Shown piece after piece: positions 54,652 through 64,000 of a stretch of DNA of 64,000 nt. Under the pieces are notes generated by a model. It worked only from the letters and a program-made list of their open reading frames with translations, ran no database searches and was not told where the DNA came from. A program made the translations under genes and the position numbers. Positions within the stretch are counted from its first letter, which is position 1. Every line of letters begins with the position of its first letter. The stretch comes from Zygnema cylindricum (taxonomy: Eukaryota > Streptophyta > Zygnematophyceae > Zygnematales > Zygnemataceae), in NCBI GenBank assembly GCA_037447655.1, contig JBBHKE010002417.1, positions 1 to 64,000 on the forward strand. The letters run 5' to 3'.

Positions 54652-55095
54652 CTAAAGATCGGATGCCCTTTCTACCTGCAAATGAGGACATGCAAGTCCT
54701 TGAGTGAGATGGCGTAGGATGAAGTGCTTTGCCGCCATATTGTTGAAGTCCCAGGTTTCAGTATCATTCTCCTCGTTCCTCGGAATAGGTGACATGAACG
54801 TCGAACCAGTTGCTATTGGTGTGGTCGTCTCCTTCTCCTTTCCTTTGTCCACCACCTCTCCTTCTTTTGTTTCCTCCGTTGAAGGTGGATCCTCTTTCCT
54901 GGTGAATCTGGTTCCTCCAAACCCTGGAGGAATTCCAAGACTTGATGGACGCCCCAATCGTCCACTCACTATCCCCCAAAACCTTTTTTCGCATAGAGCT
55001 CCTATCATCATACTTTCCCAGTATATGAAGCCAGTTCCATTAAAGATTGGTCCCCTAGAGGGTGGGCCCATAACCTGTAACTCTGAGACCTCCAT
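54652..55095 (-). pseudogene. gag: A3 Gag N-terminal part, ended by a stop
   Basis: The start codon (55093-55095) is 20 bp inside the 5' LTR. The frame reads through the primer site (QVMGPPSR) and on to HLTQGLACPHLQVERASDL, where TAG occurs at a codon that is Trp in A1 and A2. The next 371-residue frame is in phase with it, so a single change separates the two parts. Confidence 0.85.
55062..55075 (-). promoter_or_regulatory. A3 primer-binding site, half-tRNA-iMet type
   Basis: Minus-strand GGTTATGGGCCCAC follows the LTR terminus directly, as in A1, A2, C1 and C2. Confidence 0.85.
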
Positions 55096-56122
55096 AAGTC
55101 CTCAGAGTGGACAGCTTCCAAGAAGCCTCTAGGATAATCCTGACCCCTTTGTGTTTAAGCAAAAATAACTGCCACCCTGGCAGACAAAAACGCTGACCAA
55201 CTTCACCCCTGTGAAGACAAGACTCCCCTGAGTCGATAGCAAAAAGAATCTCTGAATTTGCTCCCTTGAGCAGTAAGTTATGGAGGGTCAAAGTTGACCT
55301 TTTGTATAGAAGCTCTCTGGGAGAGAGGGTCCTATCTTCTAATTTTTCTAATTCCTATCCCTCTCACAGACTCTATCTACTGATGTACGGAACCAATCAG
55401 ATTTTAGTTCCGTACGTAAAAGTACAACTGCCGGTGTACTTTATGTACGGATATTGTACGATATGGCCTAAATGTCCACACGTGGAGTATCCGGATTCGC
55501 TCCTTAAATCCTCGGAGATGCCGCGCTCCAATGTTACATCGCCACGTGTCATCCGATGTGGCGCTGCCCACAAACCGCCGAATTCTCCTTCCGCGATCTC
55601 GGCGCAATTTCCGGCCGTCCGATTAAACTCGTTTTTGATCGTAGCCGTAATAAATACATGCGCGGTATTTGTTTCGCTTCCGAAATCAATGCGCGGTATT
55701 GATTTCATATCCGTACCGCAATTCGTACTTTTACAATTCCATATCTATGTATCCCGTAAATAGTTATAGTTAAATGAATTATTCTACGTGTACCTGTATA
55801 AATAATTATCGTACTATATACTATGCATCAGTACCACTAGACTTAACGGCTAAGGCTACCGGCTATCTCCTAGCTGTCGGCCGGCAGGTACCAGGATCAA
55901 ATCCTGCCGCCGGCATATACCATTTAGTAATTAATCCGTAGACTAATATAAATTTCCCGTAAACCTGAGGATAGCTTAGGTAGCCATGGCTCTAGTTTCC
56001 TCTCCAATTTCTCAGTGACTGCGACAAGTTTGAGAGTTGGAGAGAGAAGTTAGAGGTAGACTGCCTCGGCTTCTTTGTTTCTATTTAGACCTAGAAAATA
56101 CTTAAAACCATTAATTCCTACA
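55076..56122 (-). repeat. A3 5' LTR
   Basis: On the plus strand it starts TGTAACTCTG (one base changed from TGAAACTCTG) and ends AATTCCTACA. It carries the same internal motifs as the 3' LTR with very few differences. Confidence 0.92.
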
Positions 56123-56127
56123 ACAGT

Positions 56128-56568
56128 TACGTAATTCACGTTGGTTATTTTCACACTTAGTGATTCGTTGACAGCTCACAAGTGTATATATAGGAATGAG
56201 CTTTGTTAGGAATTAATCATCAATGTTTAACATGAAAAGTAGGGACCGAAGATGTAGACTTTTAGGGTTGCCGATTAGGTCATGTATTTGAGTAATATGT
56301 TTATTGATATACTTTTGTTTATTTAATGTTTATGTGAGATTGGACCCTTTTGTTATTATTTATTTATGTTATTTTATGTTTGTTTGATATGCATTATTTA
56401 TGCATTTGTCTTAGGGTTTGCTTATGCTGTTTTTTCCGTCAAACCTTAGTTGTTGTTTGTTAAATGAAGGATGCATTTCAACTGATTGTTCATTGGCCTA
56501 GCTTCGCTTAGCTTTTTGTATGATAGTTTGGGTGGCTTCTGCGGTCTATTTTAGACCAAAGAACAACA
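56128..56568 (+). repeat. C2 5' LTR, right part
   Basis: It continues the LTR after A3 and matches 58350-58790. It ends CTATTTTAGACCAAAGAACAACA-like sequence at 56568. Confidence 0.9.
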
Positions 56569-57509
56569 GGTTATGGGCCCACACCCCATCTATCATATGT
56601 TAGGTTAAGTCGAGATCGGTTTGTGTCACACGCATTGTAGCGGGTTAATATTGTCCTTGCTGGTTGTATTGCAGTAATGGTGTCTGTGTACCCATGAGAT
56701 CGGCCTTATCATAGTGTTGGTATGTGCCGAGTTTAATCTTGCATCGCCCCAAGGGTTAACTTAGTGACAGTGCCGAAATGTCTACCCTCAATGAAAATGA
56801 TTTATTTTGAGAAAGTATATTTTATTTTTGGAAAATACATGTTTATTTTTGATGAAGCATTTCGAAATGTGGAAATTTGATATATGGTGGAAAGGACAGG
56901 AAAGAGGAGTTTTACCATTTGGTGGAGAGATGTGAAAGGTGGAGTTTCGACGTTTGGGGGAGAGATATCCGAAAGGTGGAGTTGTGGCATTTGGTGAATT
57001 TGTGGATCTATGATTATGAGATGTTATGAGATTTTTTTTCGGTTGATTATGGTAGTTAGAGGAAAATGTGGTAATTTTGTTGGAATTTTGTTTATTTTTA
57101 GTAGAATTTATTTTGGGAATATAGTTTATTATTTAAGTATTTTTTAATGGGAAATTTTCGGATTTAATTATTAAATGAAAAATTATATTTGATATAGTTG
57201 AGGTAAGAATTTTTGAGTTGGGTTATATTATTAGTGTGATCCTTTAGTTTTAATTTTAGTTGACTTGAGATAGAATTTTGGGAATATAGATCCGGATTTA
57301 GATATTGGAAGGAATTATTTTTGTTGTAATCGGGAAATGAAAATATATATATATATTATGTATTATGAAATCTGGATGGTATGTGGAGGCAGCGGAAGCA
57401 ATGGTGGAAGAAGTGGGAAAATTCTGGCGGAGGCATTTGGCGGATTCAGATGGAGGAGACAGCTGATGACGTGGCATCATGGATTTACGAAACTAAATCT
57501 TCGGGGGAG
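56569..57509 (+). other. C2 internal region, non-coding
   Basis: It opens with primer site GGTTATGGGCCCAC (56569-56582). About 225 bp conserved with C1 follow, then AT-rich sequence with several short frames but no domain, and finally the tract TCGGGGGAG before the LTR at 57510. Arms 57486-57502 and 57520-57536 (TACGAAACTAAATCTTC and GAAGATTCAGTTTCGTA) pair with one mismatch around the tract and LTR terminus. Confidence 0.75.
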
Positions 57510-58790
57510 TGTTGTTTTTGAAGATTCAGTTTCGTACATGCGTGCGCATGTTTGCGTGCGTACGTAAATACTGAAAGTAATGTGGTGGTACGAATGGATT
57601 TTCAGGTTTGGGGTAGAAGCAAAATGAATTTAAAGTGACGTAAAGTACAAATTGAGTGACGCGAAGAAGCGTACGAAAAATACGGAATGCGAAATAGAAA
57701 TGGACGGCGGATCGCTTCGCGATTCGATCTGAAATATTCGAAGGATTTGAAAAGTACGTCGGCCATACGAAACATAATGCGACAAACAACATTTAATAAA
57801 TGGGACGCCGCCGGTACGATTCGTCTTATTTGACAGGTGTACTCTTATTTCGGCAGGCGACATTTATGACGAAGTACGTAACACCTAATTTCGGCAGGCG
57901 ACATTTATGACGAAGTACATGATTTCGATACGTACAGGATTTGGATGGTACGATTTATTTTGGCAAGTGGTTCGAGCTACACGTGGAGGGCGGACGACGT
58001 CCGCCGATATTTTCAAGGGATCTCATTATCTTTAATGATGTATTATTAGGTGCACCGTATATATGCGATGTCGGTTCACTACGTGGACTTATCGACAAGT
58101 GACTAAGCAAGTTGTCACTTATGACGCGGATTTGTGGATGCGTCGGTGTAAATATTTGAAGAAACATTTTCTTGTCGTATATGTGTTAATAAATTAGAGT
58201 TGATAATGATGTTTATATTTAAGTGATCTATTAGGGTTTTCGATAGTTTAATTTGTGTGTGTACGATGTCGTACTTGTAGACAAGTGTACGCTTACGATT
58301 GCTTGACTCTTAGGTGTACGCTTACCATTAGTTTGATTTACTGACAGTTACGTAATTTACGTTGGTTATTTTGACACTTAGTGATTCGTTGACAGCTCAC
58401 AAGTGTATATATAGGAATGAGCTTTGTTAGGAATTAATCATCAATGCTTAGCATGAAAAGTAGGGACCGAAGATGTAGACTTTTAGGGTTGCCTATTAGG
58501 TCATGCATTTGAGTAATATGTTTATTGATATACTTTTATTTATTTAATGTTTATGTGAGATTGGACTCTTTTTGTTATTATTTATTTATGTTATTTTATG
58601 TTTGTTTGATATGCATTATTTATGCATTTGTCCTAGGGTTTGCTTATGTTGATTTTTCCATCAAACCTTAGTTGTTGTATGTTAAATGGAGGATGCATTT
58701 CAAATGATTGTTCATTGGCCTAGCTTCGCTTAGCTTTTTGCATGATAGTTTGGGTGGCTTCTGCGGTCTATTTTAGCCCAAAGAACAACA
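57510..58790 (+). repeat. C2 3' LTR
   Basis: It is 1281 bp against 1239 bp for the reconstructed length of the 5' LTR. The difference is largely an extra tandem copy of about 40 bp (AATTTCGGCAGGCGACATTT...) at about 57847-57920, so it arose after insertion or during the last replication. It ends AACAACA before TSD AGTCA. Confidence 0.9.
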
Positions 58791-58795
58791 AGTCA

Positions 58796-61700
58796 CACAT
58801 TTAATCATTCAAAGTTGTCGATAACCTCAACAGAAGAGTACGACCCCATGTGGCTAAAGGTATTATCGCGTGTAACCGAAACTCTACTTTGTTTTTAGTG
58901 GAGATTCTTCGTACTACTTTCCGAGCATTCACATGTAAAAAAATGAAATCGTTACTTTAGATTGTGATGGATGTAGACGTGGGCGTAATTTGCGACGGTT
59001 GTAGACAACTACAAAACTTGCGAGAATTGATGACATTTACAAAATAGTGACGATTGTAGACTTTAGCTAATTGTGACATTGTAGATGTTTAGGGTTTGTG
59101 ACATTTGACCTCATGCTCAAATTATGACAAGCGTCGACGTCACAAATTCTAAAAATTTCGGCCAAGGTTTTCCGATTTTTATTTTAGCATTTTCTCACTC
59201 TACTTGCTATCAAAAAACGCCCAAAGATAGTCAAAAGAAATTGTTTTTAGAGATCTTTCATTTGATAACGTTATTGACGTCTTTCATTGAAAGAATTGTG
59301 AGATAGACACGGCAGTGGGAGAGGGAGAGAGAGAGGCGCTTTCACGAACTTCGCTTTTGCGAAATGGAGTCCGTTGGTCAAGACCCCCTCCACGGCCCTT
59401 GTACGTAAAAAATCTCACGGAAAAAAGTCACGCACAGGCTGGAAATGGGCATTGGATTTTCTTTTGGTACTCCGCGCACAAAAATTGTCAAACACGTAGG
59501 ACACGAATGAGAGCATCTGCGGAACTCTACATAAAATCACCTCGCGAGGTGATTTAATGTTAAGTTTGAACATGAGCTAGAAGGACGCGAAAGTGGGTCG
59601 AAATGTGCTAGACGACAAACTCCAATAAATATAAAGTTTCAAGGTAACGCAACTTATGCAGTGGTAAGATCATTTTTTTGGTACGGCTGCAGATTATCTC
59701 GTTTTTTTCTAAGTTATGGAGGGAAACGACAGAAAAAAATTGTAACTTTAGCACATGCGAAAGTACCCTAAGTACGTGGTTTTTTATATCGTTTTCCTTC
59801 AAAACTTAGCGTCGTACTGCTAAGGTTGCAACCGTACGAAAAAATCGTTAATTTGTAAAGTAAAACTTACGTCATCCTCGAACTTAGGATGTACGAAAAT
59901 TTGTCGTCTTGTGTTTTTCGACCCAATGTCACGTCATCTTAAAACTTATTATAAAACACATCGGCGATGTGGTTGAAATAAAATAGAACCGTTTTCACAA
60001 ATAGGAAAACATTTTCTCAAATGTGAAAAGTTTTCAAAAAAAATTGACGACGGAAAAAAAATACAGGGTTGTTTCTTTTTGTCTGCATGCACCCTCTATG
60101 GTTTTTTTTTGAAGGGGTCTCGATGGTGCAGAGTCATTTCACAGAAAGGTGAAAAGTCTACGACGGCGAAAAATCTACGGAGTCGCCACTGATGCTCGCA
60201 CTCACAGCCACTGTCACCATGCCACAAGTTGGTTTTAAGTGCAACGAGAGGGAGCATATAAACTTTCAGAGCGACTTTTTTTTACCACCGCTAAAGGTAT
60301 AAGAGCCCTACTTCCGCCATTTTAAAATCACTACAACATAAAATAACCATTTTTTTAAATAAAAAACAATCTTACAACCCATTTATATTTCTAACGGACA
60401 TTAAAATTTTGCAAGGGCCTAAAAATATATATATTTCCCTTCATGGCAGCCGAATACGAGAGGCAAATGCAAAAACATGTTGTACAGTCATGGCTGTAAA
60501 ACTGTTTGTCTACGATGTCACAAAAAAACACGAGACATACCAAATAGTTTCAAAAATTACGATGTGTTGTGCGACACTTCAAAAAGTTTCAAAAAATATG
60601 ATGCGGCAAGACAGATTGTACACGTTGACAGCCGTCACAGATATTGTCGACGTATACAATTGTCACAAAGTAAAGTAACAATTTCGAATAAACACATAGA
60701 CACACTTGGAATCCGCGTTCGTCGGATCCGCGTTTAAAAACAAAGCTCGTTAAGTTACAAATACATGGGGCAGTACCCTAAGTAAGGATTTTTTTTTCTG
60801 TCGTTTTCCTCAAGAACTTCACACCGTACTACTAAAGTTATACTCGTACGAAGAAATCGCAAAATTGTAAAGTACTATTTGAGTCATCTTCAATCTTAGG
60901 ATGTTGTGTTTTTTCTACCCATTGTCACGTCATCTTCAAACTTATCGTAAAACACATGTGCGACGTGTTTTAAATAAAGTAGAACCCCCTTCACACATAA
61001 AAAAACATATTCGCACGTGTACAAAGTTTTCAAAAGTTTTTGATGACGAAAAAAATTACACGGTTGTTTTTGTGTTCGCTTGGATCTTGTACGTATTTTT
61101 TTTGTAGGGGTCTTAAGGTTGCAATGCCATTTCACACAAAGATGAAAAACTTGCAAAGGCGCCATTGCAACTCGAGCCTTTCTCACCTCCCTCACCTTCA
61201 CTCTTTCAAACTTCAGTACACCGAGTATCGCTATTAGTGTTAAAAAAATTTGGGCCACTTAAAACATATTTTCACCGTTCACATTTGTGCAATTATCAAT
61301 TTGAGACCGCCAACCGGCTGGTGAGAATATTACCTTTCAATCGCAATCGTCAAATCCAAAATCTGACTTGTGTGTACGGAGAAAAGATGTTTTAATTGGC
61401 AAAAAAGACATGAACTCTAATAGCAATTCACGATGTACTCTACTTCGCAGCGCGACACAAGTGGAGGTAGGCACTACAAAGGGCGGCTACACTTGCGCAA
61501 ACCAAGTCACTCTAGGAGGAGACTAACAAACTAGCCCCAAAAAAAAAAAAAAAAAAATTGCTGAGGCCTCAAGAATTCTATGTCCAGTCATGGCGACCGG
61601 ATAGGAGAGGCAAAAGCAAAAGCATCTTATTCAGTCATGGTTGGAAGGGTGTACGTTTATGATGTCACGCAAAGACATGCGACGTACCAAAACGTTTCAA

Positions 61701-62100
61701 AAAAATAGACGTGTCTTGCAAAGTTACAAAAGTTTTAAAAAACAAAGTGTGTCAAGACAAATTGTAGGCATTCATAGCCTTCACGTGCATTGTCGACTTA
61801 TACAATCGTCATAGCATTAAGTAAGGGTATGTCTCCATGTACTTTAAACATAGCAAACTTACTTTGTTTTTTAGCTAAGATCCGGCAGACTCACATTTCG
61901 AATGTCCTTGTGTTTAACAAAAAAAATATTTTTTAAGGGTATGACGATTGTGTATGTTGAAAATGCCTATGATGGTTGTCAATGTCTACAATCTGTGATG
62001 ACGCACCGGATTGTTCAAAAATTGTTTGTGACGTCTCATAATTTTGTGACATTTGTAGACATTTACCTTTCAACCCATAGATGATATCCATGGCTGAAGA
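58796..62100. repeat. Dispersed non-coding repeat R2, right part
   Basis: It continues R2 after C2 and matches R1 (30030-31221 and 37670-38035). R2 also resembles itself: 59930-60130 resembles 60900-61140, and 60430-60680 resembles 61580-61820, with spacing of about 1.0-1.15 kb. It therefore contains two to three degenerate long units. Short open frames on both strands show no domain. The element type is unknown. Confidence 0.55.
61537..61556. repeat. Poly(A) run
   Basis: About 19 consecutive A inside R2. Without a recognisable retroposon body upstream it cannot be assigned to one. Confidence 0.8.
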
Positions 62101-62552
62101 AGTGTCGTTTCTGCTACCTTCCCTGTACAGTTCCCTTTTTTGCAATTTTCACGCGTTTTGAATCTCTATTCCACCTCCCTCTCCCAAACATCTATAGGTT
62201 GCACAATGTGGTAAGTTGGTAAGAATGTTACTCCCCCTCCAATGCCACTTTGGCATCAAGAAGGTAGTTGGTATTAAACGGTGGTACACTTCTACAATGA
62301 GTGTGTTAGAAGTGTTATTAGTCCCATTTGATTTTTTAGACATAAAAAAACTCCCATTTTGGTGGCACAAGAAATGATCAGGATGTTGCCTACTGGAGAT
62401 ATCATTTTGATAATCGTTTAAATTAAGAACACTACTTAATGCTGTCATATTTTTATCTTCTACGATGTCATTCGGATGAATTCTATTGTAACTCCATTTT
62501 GTTCCTAATGGGATATCCTCTTGACATTTTTTCTTTTTTTTCTGTTTTTTAG
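62101..62552. other. Intergenic or intron-like sequence
   Basis: No repeat or gene was recognised. The last 30 bp are strongly pyrimidine-rich (TTTTTTTCTGTTTTTTAG) and look like a 3' splice site preceding the possible exon. Confidence 0.4.
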
Positions 62553-62677
62553 GGTTTCCGTGGGCGTGTTTAATTGATGCGTCCCATCGTGACTTGGTTC
62601 ACGCACGGGCAGCCGGCCTCAACATTGTTCCAACCTCCACCGATGCCGCCACAACTGTGTACTTGGACCTTCTCCAG
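62553..62677 (+). CDS. Possible internal exon of a host gene
   Basis: The 125-bp GC-richer block is preceded by a long pyrimidine tract plus AG and followed by CAG|GTATTA, a good plant 5' splice site. After two leading bases, one frame is open for 41 codons to the donor, including [20 protein letters not shown]. The other two frames contain stops or fit less well. Base composition differs from the AT-rich surroundings. I do not recognise the protein family. The partner exons are not in view, so it could also be an exon fragment carried by a repeat. Confidence 0.45.
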
Positions 62678-63239
62678 GTATTAACCCTCACCATGACCAT
62701 ATTTGATTAGAGGGCGTTGTCTTTTTTTGGTCAATTGTCGATTGATTTTTACCTATGAACATGAATATCAGGACAAGTATACATGATATAGACACACACA
62801 CACACACATAGTTCTTGGCAAACATATAGTTTCTTGGGAAACATAAACGTCTTATGTTCAATATGGATACTTTTTTGCTAGTTTTTTTTTTATAAATTGC
62901 CTTTCTTTTAAAATGGTTGAATATTGTTCAGTTATACGGTAATTAAATTCACCAAATGTCTCTAAACACTGGCAATAACACTGTTTACAGGTGATATGTT
63001 ATGTATAGTTTGAGTAATTATTAACGGCTTCTATTTTGACAACTTGTCCTCTTAGGTTAAATTTAATTGTTCCATTTTTGCCTAATGTATCTGAGATATA
63101 ATGTGAAAGAAATCTTCCATCAAGTTTACAGACTTTGTGTTAAGTCATTAAGTAACATGCAATGACCTGGTATAAATTCTATTTGGAGAAAGATTTACCA
63201 CTGGATGAAATCATAAATGTACTTTAATTATTAGAACAT
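62678..63239. other. AT-rich sequence, intron-like
   Basis: It contains a CA microsatellite (about 62790-62808). No coding frame, RNA gene or element is supported. Confidence 0.4.
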
Positions 63240-63730
63240 AGAAAACTTGTTAGGTTATTGGACAATAAATTGAATTTAAATTTGAACAGTAAACTAAACC
63301 AAATATTGACCTTGGATACGAAACTCAAGATTGAACTGAATATTTAATTGGAAGACAAACTAAATACCGAACCCAATAATGCACTGAAACCTGAATGAAG
63401 ACTGGTGTACATCCTGAAGTGGACACTAGACTGAATACTGAATTTATAACCAAACTCAATATTGAATTGACTGCTCAACTGAGGAGTGAGTAGATTGATA
63501 CTTACCTGAAAAATGAGTTGAATGATGCAGTAAATACTAAAATCAGTTATGTATTGGATACTCAACTAAAACATAACAAAGTATTGAATCGATCACTGAA
63601 ATAAATGTTATTGTGATACCCAGTTGAGTGTTTGTGTGGAAAATGAACTCGATACTGAATCAAATATTAAACTGAATACAGAACTAGTTATTGAAGTACT
63701 GCAAACAAAACTCGTTACTGAACAATAGCG
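63240..63730. repeat. Degenerate short repeat, ACTGAATACTGAA type
   Basis: Many imperfect copies of AA(A)CTGAATA(C/T)TGAA occur across about 490 bp, mixed with AACTCAATATTGAATTG. The unit is roughly 10-13 bp and too degenerate for a clean array. It has stops in every frame, so it is not a coding repeat now. Confidence 0.6.
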
Positions 63731-64000
63731 TGTAAATAATTAGTTTTTATTTAATCTTTTATAAAATCAGGTACAGCTTTAAACTTTATGTAAGCTTTGA
63801 AACCTAGTTACGATCTATCCCCCTAAATCTCTTCTACATTTTGCCTCACCCTACCCCATATTCCCGCCGGTAATGATGAAATTTTCATTTGACTCTGATC
63901 AATGGACATAGCAGAAGTTTTTGCCAAGATAATTAGTTGAAGTTCATGAGAATAAACTGATTCCTTATCCGTAATATGACCTTGCTCATAAATGGAACGT
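63731..64000. other. Unclassified sequence to window end
   Basis: No gene, repeat or element could be supported. Confidence 0.4.

Larger units (their letters stand above)
49677..56122 (-). mobile_element. Ty1/copia retrotransposon A3, best preserved
   Basis: The LTRs are 49677-50723 and 55076-56122 (1047 bp each), with 5-bp target duplication ACAGT (49672-49676 and 56123-56127). The primer site is the complement of 55062-55075. The polypurine tract lies at 50724-50737, with bracketing arms 50692-50701 and 50731-50740. Only two premature stops (54652-54654 and 53536-53538) interrupt the whole Gag-Pol frame. It inserted in the 5' LTR of C2, so it is younger than C2. Confidence 0.95.
48879..58790 (+). 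mobile_element. Coding-less LTR element C2, with A3 nested in its 5' LTR
   Basis: It starts TGTTGTTTTTGAAG at 48879 and ends AAAGAACAACA at 58790, with 5-bp target duplication AGTCA (48874-48878 and 58791-58795). The 5' LTR is 48879-49676 plus 56128-56568; the 3' LTR is 57510-58790. The internal region (56569-57509) has a half-tRNA-iMet primer site and polypurine tract but no coding frame. It is the same family as C1, in opposite orientation. Confidence 0.93.

Noticed and set aside
59315-59557. A host gene frame
   Set aside because: Only 80 codons, no domain, no splice signals convincing enough, and inside repeat R2.

Overview
This 64-kb window is almost entirely transposable-element DNA. 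The likely host is a land plant or a close streptophyte relative. Two things point that way: the copia-type elements carry primer-binding sites complementary to the plant initiator tRNA-Met anticodon arm, and the gypsy element carries chromatin-related domains (a cytosine DNA methyltransferase and a PHD finger) that I associate with non-seed streptophytes. The species cannot be fixed from sequence alone. No complete host gene is visible. The only candidate host coding piece is a possible 125-bp exon near 62.6 kb.

Layout. (1) 1-9119 holds a decayed Ty3/gypsy element in the order Gag, DNA methyltransferase, RT, RNase H, integrase, PHD finger. It is broken by a solo LTR (5700-6893), and its 3' end is split by copia element A1 (9125-15586, 5-bp TSD). 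(2) 16193-29542 is a nest of gag-only, non-autonomous copia-like elements. B is on the plus strand and its 3' LTR is split by the coding-less element C1 (19381-23158). D is on the minus strand and contains an LTR fragment (E) flanked by a 719-bp duplication with no differences that I found. (3) 29543-38035 is a dispersed non-coding repeat (R1) split by copia A2 (31222-37664, minus). (4) 38808-48284 is a patchwork of truncated copia elements: G with pol, H gag-only, F an LTR, and I gag plus LTR. (5) 48376-62100 is a second copy of the dispersed repeat (R2). It is split by C2 (48879-58790), whose 5' LTR is itself split by A3 (49677-56122, minus), the best-preserved copia copy here. (6) 62101-64000 is AT-rich sequence with the possible exon and a degenerate short repeat.

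How the parts work together. The A elements encode Gag, protease, integrase, RT and RNase H. B, D and H encode only a Gag-like protein with a zinc knuckle and a long charged tail. C encodes nothing. B, C, D and H would need proteins supplied in trans. G is the only pol-bearing piece next to a B-type LTR, so it may represent their autonomous partner. Across these otherwise different families I see a shared replication design: a half-tRNA-iMet primer site, a Gag start codon inside the 5' LTR with the reading frame running through the primer site, and an inverted repeat that brackets the polypurine tract and the start of the 3' LTR.

The strongest candidates for a new or little-described system are the retrotransposon-borne DNA methyltransferase plus PHD finger, and the recurring hairpin across the polypurine tract/LTR junction. 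All readings were made by eye. Boundaries of intact elements rest on TG...CA ends and matching target-site duplications. Boundaries of decayed elements are approximate.
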